DNA from: Flavobacterium sp. N2270
Lineage (GTDB): Bacteria > Bacteroidota > Bacteroidia > Flavobacteriales > Flavobacteriaceae
NCBI RefSeq assembly: GCF_025947225.1
Contig: NZ_CP110005.1
Location: 1,984,001-2,048,000, forward strand
DNA length: 64,000 nucleotides
Reading direction: 5' to 3'
The translations under genes and the position numbers were made by a program. The notes below the pieces were generated by a model that saw only the letters and a program-made list of their open reading frames with translations, had not been told where the DNA came from and made no database searches. Every line of letters begins with the position of its first letter. Within the stretch, counting starts at the first letter, position 1. Shown here piece by piece: positions 9,082-19,292 of the stretch.

Positions 9082-10734
9082 ATGTTTGATATTGAAGTCT
9101 TAAAAGAGATGAAACTCTCTGATTTGCAAGAAATTGCTAAAGTTGCTAAAGTAAAAAAGTACAGAACTCTTAAAAAAGACGAACTTGTTTACCAAATTTT
9201 AGATTTACAAGCTGCAAATCCTGAAACAGTAAAATCTGATGCAATTAAAACTGTAGTTAACCCGTCTGAAGATACTAAACCAAAACCTAAAAGAGCTCGT
9301 GTAGCTTCTAAAAAAATAGTTGCTTCTAAGACTGAAGCACCAATTAAAGAAGTTAAAACTCCTGTTGACAATAAGGTAAAATCTAAACCAATTAAAGCTC
9401 AAAAAGAAAAAATAACTACTTCATCTATTGAAAAACCAGTAATAGTTAAAGATGAAGTTGTTGAAAATAATGAAACTGAAGTTAAAAAACCTCAACCAAA
9501 TATAAATCATAAGGCAAATCAAAATAACCCCAATCATCCAAGTTATAAAAAGAATAATCCTTCTTCACCAAATCCAAAACAAAATACAAAGTCTAACTTT
9601 AGAGAACCAGAATTTGAATTTGATGGAATTATAGAAAGTGAAGGAGTTTTAGAAATGATGCCAGATGGCTATGGATTTCTTCGATCTTCGGATTATAATT
9701 ATTTATCCTCTCCAGATGATATTTATTTATCTCAATCTCAAATTAGATTATTTGGATTAAAAACAGGAGATACAGTTAAAGGAGTAGTGCGACCTCCAAA
9801 GGAAGGAGAAAAATACTTTCCTTTAGTTAGAGTCTCAAAAATTAACGGACATGATCCGCAAGAAGTAAGAGATAGAATTTCGTTTGAACACTTAACTCCA
9901 ATATTTCCAAAAGAAAAATTCAATATAGCTGAAAAGCAAAGTACAGTTTCAACAAGAATTATCGATTTATTTTCTCCTATTGGTAAAGGACAAAGAGGTA
10001 TGATTGTTGCCCAACCAAAAACAGGTAAAACAATATTACTAAAAGAAATTGCAAATGCAATTGCTGCAAATCATCCAGAAGTTTACTTAATAGTTTTACT
10101 TATTGATGAAAGACCTGAAGAGGTTACCGATATGCAAAGAAGTGTAAAAGGAGAAGTAATCGCTTCTACTTTTGACCGTGAACCTCAAGAACATGTTAAA
10201 ATTGCTAATATTGTTTTAGAAAAAGCAAAACGTTTAACAGAATGTGGACATGATGTTGTTATTTTATTAGACTCTATTACACGTTTAGCAAGAGCATATA
10301 ATACAGTTCAACCTGCATCGGGAAAAATATTAAGTGGAGGTGTTGATGCAAATGCATTACAAAAACCAAAACGTTTCTTTGGTGCTGCTCGTAATGTAGA
10401 GAATGGAGGTTCATTAAGTATTATTGCTACAGCTTTAACTGATACAGGTTCTAAAATGGATGAAGTTATCTTTGAAGAATTTAAAGGAACGGGTAATATG
10501 GAACTTCAATTAGATAGAAAAATTGCCAATAAGCGAATTTTCCCTGCAATTGATTTGGTTTCATCAAGTACTCGTAGAGATGATTTATTATTAGATGATA
10601 ATACTATTCAAAGAATGTGGATTATGAGAAAGTATCTTGCCGATATGAATCCTATTGAAGCAATGGACTTTATTCATGATCGATTTAGAAAAACGGCAAA
10701 TAATGAGGAATTTTTAATTTCCATGAATCAATAA
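9082..10734 (+). CDS. rho: Transcription termination factor Rho with long disordered insert
   Basis: Hexameric RNA-dependent ATPase that ends transcription. Residues 1-45 form the N-terminal helical Rho domain ([19 protein letters not shown]). Residues about 48-178 are a Lys/Pro/Asn/Thr-rich low-complexity insert. The cold-shock RNA-binding domain is about 180-255 ([15 protein letters not shown]), followed by the ATPase core with Walker A AQPKTGKT at 310-317, Walker [17 protein letters not shown] and the C-terminal Q/R loops. At 550 residues it is about 130 longer than E. coli Rho, all explained by the insert, which is typical of Bacteroidota. Transcribed alone, with a terminator directly after. 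Confidence 0.96.
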   Translation: MFDIEVLKEMKLSDLQEIAKVAKVKKYRTLKKDELVYQILDLQAANPETVKSDAIKTVVNPSEDTKPKPKRARVASKKIVASKTEAPIKEVKTPVDNKVKSKPIKAQKEKITTSSIEKPVIVKDEVVENNETEVKKPQPNINHKANQNNPNHPSYKKNNPSSPNPKQNTKSNFREPEFEFDGIIESEGVLEMMPDGYGFLRSSDYNYLSSPDDIYLSQSQIRLFGLKTGDTVKGVVRPPKEGEKYFPLVRVSKINGHDPQEVRDRISFEHLTPIFPKEKFNIAEKQSTVSTRIIDLFSPIGKGQRGMIVAQPKTGKTILLKEIANAIAANHPEVYLIVLLIDERPEEVTDMQRSVKGEVIASTFDREPQEHVKIANIVLEKAKRLTECGHDVVILLDSITRLARAYNTVQPASGKILSGGVDANALQKPKRFFGAARNVENGGSLSIIATALTDTGSKMDEVIFEEFKGTGNMELQLDRKIANKRIFPAIDLVSSSTRRDDLLLDDNTIQRMWIMRKYLADMNPIEAMDFIHDRFRKTANNEEFLISMNQ

Positions 10735-10743
10735 ATTCAAAAT

Positions 10744-10776
10744 AAAAAATCCCAATCGAAAGATTGGGATTTTTTA
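10744..10776. terminator. Terminator between rho and the HutD-like gene
   Basis: A 13-bp stem AAAAATCCCAATC/GATTGGGATTTTT closed by a GAAA tetraloop, with T-runs on both strands. It serves rho (+) and the convergent HutD-like gene, whose stop codon overlaps its edge. Confidence 0.92.
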
Positions 10777-11346
10777 TTTTGAATTTATTTTTGAAACAAT
10801 AATTTGACTTTTTTTTGTGAAGTATATTTCAAAACTATCTTTTATCTTTAAAATAAATACAGCACCATTTTCTAATTTAATAGATTCATTTAGAATTTTA
10901 ACTTTAGCTTCTCCTTTATAGATGTAAAGTATTAAGAATTCATTTAAATTTTTTAAAGTAGTTTTTTGTTTAGAATTAGAACTTAAAACCTCAATTTTAC
11001 AATTATAATTTTCATTTGACATTATATTAAAATCTGTACAAATTCCTTTAGCCGAAGTTTTCCATTCTCCTTTAAAGGAATCAGTACCAAATTTATTCAT
11101 TATTTTAGAATACTGATGTTCATGAAAAATTTCAATTGAGCCATCTAAAATCATCAATTCTCTATTAATATTCGGTAAAGATGTGAAAATTGATTCTTTA
11201 AGCAAAACTTGAGCTGTACTTATCCTAAACCCAAAATTTTTTTCTTGGTATTTGGAATTTTCAGGGAAAATATATAATTCAGTTGTAGTACCGCCTTGCC
11301 AAGTTGTTGTAATAAGTTCTTTTTTAGAAATAATTTTATATTTCAT
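10774..11346 (-). CDS. HutD/Ves family cupin-like protein
   Basis: 190 residues. The family signature at the N-terminus is W17-Q-G-G-x-T-T-E (TTWQGGTTTELYIFPE), followed by FGFRISTAQV and a central ...LMILDGSIEIFHE strand typical of a bicupin. HutD is linked with histidine utilisation in Proteobacteria and Ves with stress in E. coli, but no hut genes are nearby and the biochemical role is not established. It lies 10 bp after the protease-like gene on the same strand, so the two are probably one operon. Confidence 0.82.
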   Translation of the reverse strand: MKYKIISKKELITTTWQGGTTTELYIFPENSKYQEKNFGFRISTAQVLLKESIFTSLPNINRELMILDGSIEIFHEHQYSKIMNKFGTDSFKGEWKTSAKGICTDFNIMSNENYNCKIEVLSSNSKQKTTLKNLNEFLILYIYKGEAKVKILNESIKLENGAVFILKIKDSFEIYFTKKSQIIVSKINSK

Positions 11347-11356
11347 TTCTGTAAAC

Positions 11357-11791
11357 TTATAAAATAGGTTTGCCTAATAGGTATCTAAATTCACAATCAA
11401 TCAACACTCTGTTGTTCATAGCTTGTCTTCCTAATAACATATGAAAACCCATTAACTTTCTATTAGTAAGCGTTACTTCAATTAGGTAAGAGTCTTTACC
11501 TAATAAGAGTTCAGTTTCAATTACATAACGCTCTTCCTTGGTTCCATTTGAACTTTTTATGATCCTTTTTTCAATAAATTTAGCTTCACAATTCACAATT
11601 AAATCTGGTCTAGATTTTAGTGGGTGTAAAGAAAATTTAACCCATTCTTCCCCATCTTTAATAAATTCAGTTAAATTGTCTGCATGTAATGCAGTTGTTT
11701 TAGCTCCAGAATCAACTTTAGCTTTTATTAATTCAATGCCTAATTGTGGTAAAGAACACCACTCTCTTGATCCAATAATTGTTTTACTCAT
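11357..11791 (-). CDS. RimB-like retropepsin-fold protease (ATP-dependent zinc protease family)
   Basis: 144 residues of the PF05618 family. The signature is AKVDSGAKTTALHA (24-37), holding the Asp-Ser/Thr-Gly active-site triplet of retropepsin-like aspartic proteases. GFHMLLGRQAM near the C-terminus forms the second conserved block. Members are often next to or fused with RimK-type glutamate ligases, but none is present here. The name zinc protease is historical and catalysis is unproven. Upstream of, and probably cotranscribed with, the HutD-like gene. Confidence 0.82.
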   Translation of the reverse strand: MSKTIIGSREWCSLPQLGIELIKAKVDSGAKTTALHADNLTEFIKDGEEWVKFSLHPLKSRPDLIVNCEAKFIEKRIIKSSNGTKEERYVIETELLLGKDSYLIEVTLTNRKLMGFHMLLGRQAMNNRVLIDCEFRYLLGKPIL

Positions 11792-11806
11792 ATTATAAAT
11801 GTCAAT

Positions 11807-11834
11807 AAAAAACCTACTATTCAGTAGGTTTTTT
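11807..11834 (-). terminator. Terminator overlapping the end of clpC
   Basis: A perfect 12-bp stem (AAAAAACCTACT 11807-11818 with AGTAGGTTTTTT 11823-11834) and an ATTC loop. The clpC stop codon (11817-11819) is inside the stem, so the last clpC codons form one hairpin arm. Confidence 0.88.
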
Positions 11835-14366
11835 AGCTTTTTTAATTGAAATTTTTAACTCTTTTGATTCATCATCTAAATCCATGAAAATTTCATCACC
11901 TTCATGAATTTTAGAAGTAATTATTTCTTCAGCAAGAGCGTCTTCTACATATTTTTGTATAGCTCTTTTTAAAGGTCTAGCTCCAAATTGCTTATCAAAA
12001 CCTTTTTCTGCAATATAATCTTTTGCATTTTCAGATAAAGATAAATGATAGCCTAAATCTTTAACTCTTAAATAAAGTTTAGCCATTTCAATATCGATAA
12101 TTTTATCAATATCTTCTTTTTCTAAAGCATTGAATACTACTACGTCATCAATTCTATTTAAAAATTCAGGAGCAAATGCTTTCTTAAGTGCATTTTCAAT
12201 AATTCCTTTAGAATGATCATCTGCTTGTGCTGTTTTTGCAGACGTTCCAAAACCAACACCTTGACCGAAATCTTTTAATTGACGTGCTCCAACATTTGAA
12301 GTCATAATAATAATAGTATTTCTAAAATCTATTTTACGACCTAAACTGTCAGTTAAATGCCCGTCATCTAAAACTTGAAGCATCATATTAAATACATCTG
12401 GATGTGCTTTTTCAATTTCATCTAAAAGTACTACACTGTATGGTTTTCTTCTTACTTTTTCTGTTAATTGTCCGCCTTCTTCATAGCCTACATATCCTGG
12501 AGGTGCACCAACTAATCTAGAAATTGCAAATTTTTCCATGTATTCACTCATATCAATTCTAACTAAAGTGTCTTCAGAGTCGAATAATTCTTTAGCAATT
12601 ACTTTAGCTAATTGTGTTTTTCCAACACCAGTTTGCCCTAAAAATATGAATGATCCAATGGGTTTGTTTGGATCTTTTAAACCTGCACGATTTCTTTGAA
12701 TAGCTTTTGCAACTTTTTCAACAGCTTCATCTTGACCGATAACTTTTCCTTTAATTAATTCAGGTAAATGCGCCAATTTGTTACTTTCTGTTTGTGCAAT
12801 TCTATTCACAGGAATTCCTGTCATCATTGATACTACATCAGCAACATTATCTTCGGTTACAGTAATTCTATTGCTTTTAGCGTCTTCTTCCCATTTTTCT
12901 TGAGCAATAGCTAGTTCCTTTTCAATTTTCTTTTCGTCGTCTCTGAGTTTTGCAGCTTCTTCATACTTCTGTTTTTTAACTACAGTAGTTTTTAATTCTC
13001 TTACATCTTCAAGTTGTCTCTCTAACTCAATGATTTGCTTTGGAACATCGATATTTGTAATGTGAACTCTTGAACCAGCTTCATCTAAAGCATCAATAGC
13101 TTTGTCTGGAAGGAAACGATCAGTCATGTATCTACTTGTCAATTTAACACAAGCTTCAATAGCTTCTGGGGTATAAGTAACTGTATGGTGTTCTTCGTAT
13201 TTCCCTTTAATGTTATTAAGAATAGTAATTGTTTCTTCAATTGAAGTAGGTTCAATAATTACTTTTTGAAATCGTCTTTCTAAAGCTCCGTCTTTCTCTA
13301 TATATTGACGGTATTCGTCTAAAGTTGTTGCTCCAACACATTGAATTTCTCCTCTTGCTAAAGCAGGTTTGAACATGTTTGATGCGTCTAGAGAGCCAGT
13401 TGCTCCACCAGCACCAACAATAGTGTGAATTTCATCAATAAATAAAATAATGTCGTCATTTTTCTCTAATTCATTCATTACAGCTTTCATGCGTTCTTCA
13501 AACTGTCCACGATATTTAGTTCCAGCAACTAAACTTGCTAAGTCTAATGTAACTACTCGCTTGTTAAATAAAACACGAGAAACTTTTCTTTGGGTAATTC
13601 GTAAAGCTAAGCCTTCTGCTATAGCAGATTTACCAACTCCAGGTTCACCTATTAAGAGTGGGTTGTTTTTCTTTCTTCTACTTAAAATTTGAGAAACTCT
13701 TTCAATTTCTTTTTCACGACCAACTACAGGATCAAGCTTACCTTGTTCGGCCATTTCTGTTAAATCTCTTCCAAAATTATCCAAAACGGGTGTTTTAGAT
13801 TTTTTTGTACTTTTATTTCCGCTAGTTGGGTTGTTAAAACCAGCATCTTTTGGAGTTTCTTCTTGACTAGAATCATCGTTAAAAGATTCAGCTTTGGGAA
13901 GATTTTCTATATAGTCATTTTCGTTTGTCATCATTGTAGAATATTGGTCTTTAACGCTTTCGTAATCAATTTTAAGTTTATTAAGTAACTTAGTCGTAGG
14001 ATCATTTTCGTTTCTTAAAATACAAAGTAATAAATGAGCTGTACTTATAAGTGTACTATTATAAAGTTTTGCTTCTAAAAAAGTAGTTTTTAAAGCTCTT
14101 TCAGCCTGCCTCGTTAAATGGAGGTTTTTTTTATCGTTGTTTTGAATATCAGTTGTGTTTGCAGGACTTAAAATTTCGACCTTATTTCTTAGGTGCATAA
14201 AATCAACAGCCATGTTATTTAAAATAGCCATAGCTTTACCTTGACCTTCTCTAAGTAAGCCCAGCATTAAGTGTTCTGTTCCTATAAAATCGTGTCCTAG
14301 CCTTAAAGCTTCTTCCTTACTATAAGAAATCACCTCTTTAACTCTTGGTGAAAAATTATCGTCCAT
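11817..14366 (-). CDS. clpC: ClpC-type AAA+ unfoldase of the Clp protease
   Basis: Hexameric unfoldase that feeds ClpP. 849 residues: the N-domain with two Clp repeats (FSPRVKEVISYSKEEALRLGHDFIGTEH...), the first AAA domain with Walker A LIGEPGVGKSAIAEG and Walker B ILFIDEIHTIVGAGG, a UVR-type coiled middle domain (KYEEAAKLRDDEKKIEKEL), and the second AAA domain with Walker A FLGQTGVGKTQLAK. The ClpP-binding loop region GFGTSAK is followed by the D2-small domain. Length and UVR domain mark it as ClpC rather than ClpA or ClpB. Transcribed alone, with a candidate promoter at 14385-14417. Confidence 0.95.
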   Translation of the reverse strand: MDDNFSPRVKEVISYSKEEALRLGHDFIGTEHLMLGLLREGQGKAMAILNNMAVDFMHLRNKVEILSPANTTDIQNNDKKNLHLTRQAERALKTTFLEAKLYNSTLISTAHLLLCILRNENDPTTKLLNKLKIDYESVKDQYSTMMTNENDYIENLPKAESFNDDSSQEETPKDAGFNNPTSGNKSTKKSKTPVLDNFGRDLTEMAEQGKLDPVVGREKEIERVSQILSRRKKNNPLLIGEPGVGKSAIAEGLALRITQRKVSRVLFNKRVVTLDLASLVAGTKYRGQFEERMKAVMNELEKNDDIILFIDEIHTIVGAGGATGSLDASNMFKPALARGEIQCVGATTLDEYRQYIEKDGALERRFQKVIIEPTSIEETITILNNIKGKYEEHHTVTYTPEAIEACVKLTSRYMTDRFLPDKAIDALDEAGSRVHITNIDVPKQIIELERQLEDVRELKTTVVKKQKYEEAAKLRDDEKKIEKELAIAQEKWEEDAKSNRITVTEDNVADVVSMMTGIPVNRIAQTESNKLAHLPELIKGKVIGQDEAVEKVAKAIQRNRAGLKDPNKPIGSFIFLGQTGVGKTQLAKVIAKELFDSEDTLVRIDMSEYMEKFAISRLVGAPPGYVGYEEGGQLTEKVRRKPYSVVLLDEIEKAHPDVFNMMLQVLDDGHLTDSLGRKIDFRNTIIIMTSNVGARQLKDFGQGVGFGTSAKTAQADDHSKGIIENALKKAFAPEFLNRIDDVVVFNALEKEDIDKIIDIEMAKLYLRVKDLGYHLSLSENAKDYIAEKGFDKQFGARPLKRAIQKYVEDALAEEIITSKIHEGDEIFMDLDDESKELKISIKKAKKPTE

Positions 14367-14384
14367 CTTCTGTTTTGTTTATTG

Positions 14385-14417
14385 TAAAAGTAAAAAGAAT
14401 TGCTTTAAATAAAGCAA
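14385..14417 (-). promoter_or_regulatory. Candidate clpC promoter
   Basis: On the minus strand TTG (14415-14417), 22 bases, then TACTTTTA (14385-14392), one mismatch from TAnnTTTG. The distance to the clpC ATG is about 18 bases. Pattern match only. Confidence 0.4.
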
Positions 14418-14555
14418 AAAACGTACCTAAACTGTATTTATATGCTAATTGACAAAAAATAAATGAAAAATAAAAATCAAAAGTTTACTAATTGATATTA
14501 TTTTTTGAAGATAAAATTGTTAATAAATCGTTTAAATTTCTAGTTTAAAATCACT

Positions 14556-14582
14556 TTGAAAACTAGAAAAATCCGTATATTG
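14556..14582 (+). promoter_or_regulatory. Candidate gyrA promoter
   Basis: TTG (14556-14558), 17 bases, then TATATTG (14576-14582), similar to the Bacteroidota -7 element. About 44 bases remain to the gyrA ATG. The rest of the clpC-gyrA gap (14367-14626) is AT-rich with nothing else recognised. Confidence 0.4.
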
Positions 14583-14626
14583 TCGCGTTTAAGAATGAAT
14601 GATAATTTTAATATAAATAAATATAT

Positions 14627-17188
14627 ATGTCTGACGGAGAAAAGTTAATTTCGATTAACATTGAAGACGAAATGAAGTCAGCTTACATTGATTATTCAAT
14701 GTCAGTTATTGTATCGAGAGCACTTCCAGATGTAAGAGATGGTTTGAAGCCTGTACATCGTAGAGTTTTATTTGGAATGCATGAATTAGGAGTTTTTTCA
14801 AATAGAGCTCATAAAAAATCAGCAAGAATTGTAGGAGAAGTGCTAGGAAAGTATCATCCACATGGAGATACTTCGGTTTATGATGCCATGGTTCGTATGG
14901 CTCAAGAATGGAGTTTGCGTTATATGATGGTTGATGGTCAAGGTAACTTTGGCTCAGTTGATGGTGATAGCCCGGCAGCGATGCGTTATACAGAGGCTCG
15001 TATGCGTAAAATATCGGAAGATATGATGGCTGATTTAGAGAAAGAAACAGTTGATTTTCAATTGAATTTTGATGATACTTTAGAAGAGCCAACAGTAATG
15101 CCAACCAAAATACCTACCTTATTAATTAATGGTGCATCTGGTATTGCAGTAGGTATGGCTACAAATATGGCTCCACATAACTTATCAGAGGTTATTGATG
15201 GTATTTTAGCTTATATTGATAATAACGATATTGAAATTGATGAGTTAATGACTCATATTAAAGCTCCCGATTTTCCAACTGGAGGAATTATTTATGGTTA
15301 TGAAGGTGTTCGTGAAGCTTTTAAAACAGGTCGTGGACGTATTGTTATGCGTGCAAAAGCTCGTTTTGAAGAAAGTAATAATAGAGAAGCAATTATTGTA
15401 ACGGAAATCCCTTATCAAGTGAATAAGGCCGATATGATAAAGAAAACAGCCGATTTAATTAACGATAAAAAAATTGAAGGTATTTCTACTATTCGTGATG
15501 AGTCAGATAGGAATGGAATGCGTATAGTTTATGAACTTAAACGCGACGCTGTACCAAATGTAGTTTTAAATACACTTTATAAATATACTCAACTTCAATC
15601 TTCATTTAGTGTAAATAATATTGCATTAGTAAATGGAAGACCACAAATGCTGAATCTAAAAGAATTGATTCATTATTTTGTTGAACATAGACATGATGTC
15701 GTAGTAAGAAGAGCACAATACGAATTAAGAAAAGCTGAAGAACGCGCTCATATTTTAGAAGGATTAATTATTGCTTCAGATAATATTGATGAAGTAATAG
15801 CGTTAATCCGTTCATCTAAAGATGGTGAAGAAGCAAGAGCTAAATTAATTGAAAGATTTAATTTATCTGAAATTCAAGCTCGTGCAATTGTTGAAATGCG
15901 TTTAAGACAATTAACAGGTCTTGAACAAGATAAACTTCGTGCAGAATACGAAGAAATTATGAAGTTAATTGCTCATTTAAAAGAGTTATTAGCAAGTAAA
16001 GAAATGAGAGCTCAGCTAATTAAAGATGAATTGGCTGAAGTAAAAGAAAAATACGGAGACGAAAGACGCTCTGTAATTGAATATGCTGGTGGAGATGTAA
16101 GTATTGAAGATTTAATTGCCGATGAACAAGTAGTTATTACTATTTCACATGCCGGTTATATCAAAAGAACTTCATTAACAGAATATAAAACACAAAATAG
16201 AGGAGGGGTTGGGCAAAAAAGTGCTGCTACAAGAGATCAAGATTTCTTAGAACACTTATTTGTAGCAACAAATCATCAATATTTAATGTTCTTTACTCAA
16301 AAAGGTAAATGTTATTGGATGCGTGTTTTTGAAATTCCGGAAGGAACAAAATCAAGTAAAGGTAGAGCAATTCAAAATCTTATAAATATTGAAAACGATG
16401 ATAAAGTTAAAGCTTACATCTGTACACAAGATTTAAAAGATGAAGAATATGTAAATAATCACTTTGTGATTATGGCTACAAAACAAGGTCAGGTTAAGAA
16501 AACGCCACTTGAACAATATTCTCGTCCACGCCAAAATGGAATCAATGCTATTACTATTAAAGATAATGATGAGTTATTAGAAGCTAAATTAACAACAGGT
16601 AATAGTCATGTTTTACTTGCTGTTAAATCTGGTAAATTAGTTCGATTTGAAGAAAGTAAAACAAGACCAATGGGTAGAACAGCATCTGGAGTAAGAGGTA
16701 TTACCTTAGCGAATGATAAAGATGAACTTATTGGAATGGTTGCAATTGATGAAAATGACATTAATGACTCTCAAATTTTAGTTGTAACTGAAAATGGATA
16801 TGGTAAACGAACCAAATTAGTTGACGAAGATGGAGAAGATGTTTATCGTGTAACAAATCGAGGAGGGAAAGGTGTTAAAACTCTTAATTTAACCGAAAAA
16901 ACAGGTTCTTTAATTTCAATTAATGGTGTTACAGATGAAGACGATTTAATGATTATCAATAAATCTGGTTTAACAATTAGGATGGAAATTTCTGACTTAC
17001 GTGTTATGGGTAGAGCAACACAAGGAGTTCGTTTAATTAACATTAAAGGAAACGATTCAATCGCTGCTGTTACTAAAGTTCTTCGTGAAGAAGAAGATGA
17101 AGAAGTTACTGAAGACATTGAAGGAGAAGTTTTAGATGAAAATCAATCTGAAGAAGAAGCTTCTTCTGATGATGATTCTCAAGAATAA
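14627..17188 (+). CDS. gyrA: DNA gyrase subunit A
   Basis: Breakage-reunion subunit of gyrase. The catalytic tyrosine is Y121 in AAMRYTEAR. The quinolone-determining region reads [10 protein letters not shown] (77-86) with T82 and D86. T82 is, to my knowledge, the normal residue in flavobacteria such as F. psychrophilum, so this is not a resistance call. The GyrA box is [12 protein letters not shown] (around 525), followed by six C-terminal beta-propeller blades and an acidic tail ([20 protein letters not shown]). 853 residues, normal length. Single-gene transcript with its own terminator. Confidence 0.97.
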   Translation: MSDGEKLISINIEDEMKSAYIDYSMSVIVSRALPDVRDGLKPVHRRVLFGMHELGVFSNRAHKKSARIVGEVLGKYHPHGDTSVYDAMVRMAQEWSLRYMMVDGQGNFGSVDGDSPAAMRYTEARMRKISEDMMADLEKETVDFQLNFDDTLEEPTVMPTKIPTLLINGASGIAVGMATNMAPHNLSEVIDGILAYIDNNDIEIDELMTHIKAPDFPTGGIIYGYEGVREAFKTGRGRIVMRAKARFEESNNREAIIVTEIPYQVNKADMIKKTADLINDKKIEGISTIRDESDRNGMRIVYELKRDAVPNVVLNTLYKYTQLQSSFSVNNIALVNGRPQMLNLKELIHYFVEHRHDVVVRRAQYELRKAEERAHILEGLIIASDNIDEVIALIRSSKDGEEARAKLIERFNLSEIQARAIVEMRLRQLTGLEQDKLRAEYEEIMKLIAHLKELLASKEMRAQLIKDELAEVKEKYGDERRSVIEYAGGDVSIEDLIADEQVVITISHAGYIKRTSLTEYKTQNRGGVGQKSAATRDQDFLEHLFVATNHQYLMFFTQKGKCYWMRVFEIPEGTKSSKGRAIQNLINIENDDKVKAYICTQDLKDEEYVNNHFVIMATKQGQVKKTPLEQYSRPRQNGINAITIKDNDELLEAKLTTGNSHVLLAVKSGKLVRFEESKTRPMGRTASGVRGITLANDKDELIGMVAIDENDINDSQILVVTENGYGKRTKLVDEDGEDVYRVTNRGGKGVKTLNLTEKTGSLISINGVTDEDDLMIINKSGLTIRMEISDLRVMGRATQGVRLINIKGNDSIAAVTKVLREEEDEEVTEDIEGEVLDENQSEEEASSDDDSQE

Positions 17189-17199
17189 ATAATAAAAAA

Positions 17200-17228
17200 A
17201 TAAAAGCCCAAATTTTTTTGGGCTTTAT
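17200..17228 (+). terminator. Terminator after gyrA
   Basis: A perfect 10-bp stem AAAGCCCAAA (17203-17212)/TTTGGGCTTT (17217-17226) with a TTTT loop, preceded by an A-run. The downstream T-run is short. Confidence 0.75.
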
Positions 17229-17251
17229 GTTATAATCTAATTTTTAATACA

Positions 17252-18418
17252 ATGAAAAAAATATTATTAAGTTTAGTACTGTTGTCATCAGTAGCTACTT
17301 TTGCTCAAAAAGATGAGTTAAAAACATTAAATAAAATATCTAGTAAGTCTAATATTTCAGAGAAAGATTACAAATCTTATCTTGATGCTTTATCAAGTTT
17401 AAAAGAAATTGCAACTTTAGATGCAGACAAAGATGAGTATACTTTTTATAATAGCTATTCACCAATAGTTCATGTAAGCTCTTTAGGACAAAAAATTAAT
17501 TCAACAGTTTTACTTCAAATATTAAACGATGAGAATTATGCTTCATATTTAAAAATTGCAAACGATAGTTCAAATCCAAATTTTGAAAAAATTAGACAAG
17601 GAAATACAATTTTATTACCTCTTATAAGAGATTATGCCTTTAAAATGAATTCAGAATCTAATTTTGATAATGCAGCATTTTTTTTCTATAACATATATAA
17701 GTTAGATAAAAAAGACGGTCAAAGTTTAGAGAATGCTTCAATTTTAGCTGTTCAAGCTAAAAATTATAAAATGGCTGAAAAATATTATAGAGAATTATAT
17801 GAGAGTGATTACACAGGTAGTGGAACATTTTATTATGCGACAAATAAAATGAATCAAGCTGAAGAAAAATTTTCAACAGCAAGAGAAAGAGATATTTTTA
17901 TTAAAGCGGGTTCTCATACAATGCCTAGAGAAGAGAAAATTCTATCAAAAAAAGATGAATATATTAAAGCTGTTGCTATGTTAGCTGCTCAAAATGGAGA
18001 TATTGATAACGCTAAGAAAGCTTATACTGAAGCAAAAAAATTCGATATAAAAGATGTTCCATTTTTATTAGACGAGGCAAATTTATACTATCAGTCAAAA
18101 GATTATGTTACTTATGAAAAACTATTAAATGATATTTTAGTATTTGAACCAAATAATGTAAATGTAAATACAAGTTTAGGTTATGCCGCTTTATTGCCTG
18201 AAGGTAAAATTGTTGAAGAAATAAATGCATCTACGGCTCCAAGTCAAAGAGCTAAGTACGATAAATTATTAGAAGAAAGAAAAGGTTTATTTAAAAAAGC
18301 ACTTCCTTATTTTGAAAAAGCTTATAAATTTGATTCAGAAAATGTTGATATAAAAAACATTTTGAGAACCTGTTATGAAGCTCTAGGAATGAAAGATAAA
18401 GCTACTACAATAAAATAA
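17252..18418 (+). CDS. Periplasmic tetratricopeptide-repeat protein
   Basis: 388 residues with a signal peptide (KKILLSLVLLSSVATFAQ). The mature part is helical with TPR-like units, for example AAFFFYNIYKLDKKDGQSLENASILAVQA, NYKMAEKYYRELYE, GDIDNAKKAYTEAKKFD and KKALPYFEKAYKFDSENVDIKNILRTCYEALG. The job is probably protein-protein interaction in the periplasm; no partner is visible. The gene directly follows gyrA but a terminator lies between, so it likely has its own promoter. Confidence 0.85.
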   Translation: MKKILLSLVLLSSVATFAQKDELKTLNKISSKSNISEKDYKSYLDALSSLKEIATLDADKDEYTFYNSYSPIVHVSSLGQKINSTVLLQILNDENYASYLKIANDSSNPNFEKIRQGNTILLPLIRDYAFKMNSESNFDNAAFFFYNIYKLDKKDGQSLENASILAVQAKNYKMAEKYYRELYESDYTGSGTFYYATNKMNQAEEKFSTARERDIFIKAGSHTMPREEKILSKKDEYIKAVAMLAAQNGDIDNAKKAYTEAKKFDIKDVPFLLDEANLYYQSKDYVTYEKLLNDILVFEPNNVNVNTSLGYAALLPEGKIVEEINASTAPSQRAKYDKLLEERKGLFKKALPYFEKAYKFDSENVDIKNILRTCYEALGMKDKATTIK

Positions 18419-18433
18419 TATTATATAGTTTAT

Positions 18434-18468
18434 AAAAAAAATCCCGCTTTTAGCGGGATTTTTTTTAT
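18434..18468. terminator. Bidirectional terminator between TPR and NlpC/P60 genes
   Basis: Stem AAAAATCCCGCT/AGCGGGATTTTT with a TTT loop and T-runs on both strands, placed between convergent genes. It touches the stop codon of the NlpC/P60 gene. Confidence 0.92.
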
Positions 18469-19226
18469 ATTATTTTTTTAATAACTCTTAGTTTGTGTGT
18501 ATGTCTTCCTGTATCTACATTGTAAATTCCTAGATGATCTAATCTATCAATTCTAACTTTTCCAGAAGCATGAATAATATAATTGTCATTCATCATAATT
18601 CCTACATGTGTAATATTTCCTTCATCATTATCAAAAAAAGCTAAATCTCCAGGTTCACTTTCCTCAATAAAACTTAATGCATCACCTTGAGTTGCTTGTT
18701 GAGAAGCATCTCTTAAGAGTTTATAACCATTAATTTTATAAACCATTTGCGTAAAACCAGAACAATCTATTCCAAAAGGTGTTTTTCCTCCCCATAAATA
18801 GGGAGAGTTTAAATACATAAATGCGGTTTTAACAAGATTTTCTTTCTCCTTTTTACCACAAATTTTAATACCTTCAAAAGTATAATTTGATGTATTAATT
18901 TGTTCATTTTCTAAAAATGATAAAGAAGCACCTAATGAAATAGGGGTAAGCAAATTATTTGGAGTAGAAATGTATTCAATTAAATCGTTATTTAAAATAA
19001 TTGGAGCATTATTTAAATAATTAAACTGCTCTTCGCCAATGATAGTATATTGTTTATTATCAATCCATCCAATATAATTATCAAATGCAATTTCAATTTT
19101 AGTCCATTTTTTTTCTTGTTCTAAAATTGTAAAGTGCTCTCCAAATAAAAGTTGAGAAACTTGCTCGCTTATATCTGAAGGTTCAAATCGAACAGGAACT
19201 ATAGAAAGATTACAAATTCCGAACAT
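18465..19226 (-). CDS. SH3-containing NlpC/P60 cysteine peptidase
   Basis: 253 residues. Residues 1-60 resemble a bacterial SH3 domain (SEQVSQLLFGEHFTILEQEKKWTKIEI...GWID). A second SH3-like part may occupy 60-120. The NlpC/P60 domain follows: catalytic Cys in GGKTPFGIDCSGFTQ, catalytic His in GNITHVGIMM, and a third polar residue near IIHASGKVRID. The family cleaves D-gamma-glutamyl-diaminopimelate bonds in cell-wall peptides. There is no signal peptide, so it may act on recycled muropeptides in the cytoplasm, as YkfC does. Close relatives occur as single genes in flavobacteria. Confidence 0.87.
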   Translation of the reverse strand: MFGICNLSIVPVRFEPSDISEQVSQLLFGEHFTILEQEKKWTKIEIAFDNYIGWIDNKQYTIIGEEQFNYLNNAPIILNNDLIEYISTPNNLLTPISLGASLSFLENEQINTSNYTFEGIKICGKKEKENLVKTAFMYLNSPYLWGGKTPFGIDCSGFTQMVYKINGYKLLRDASQQATQGDALSFIEESEPGDLAFFDNDEGNITHVGIMMNDNYIIHASGKVRIDRLDHLGIYNVDTGRHTHKLRVIKKII

Positions 19227-19292
19227 TAAAAATAGTTATGAGTTAATAATTATGAGTTGTAAAATAAGTTTTACAACTCATAATTTATAATA

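Noticed and set aside
14857..14886. Quinolone resistance mutation in GyrA (Thr82 where E. coli has Ser)
   Set aside because: Thr at this position is the normal state in flavobacteria as I know them, and D86 is unchanged.
14706..15104. 132-residue frame antisense to gyrA
   Set aside because: It lies wholly inside gyrA, has a low-complexity composition and no initiation context; it is a shadow of the conserved coding strand.
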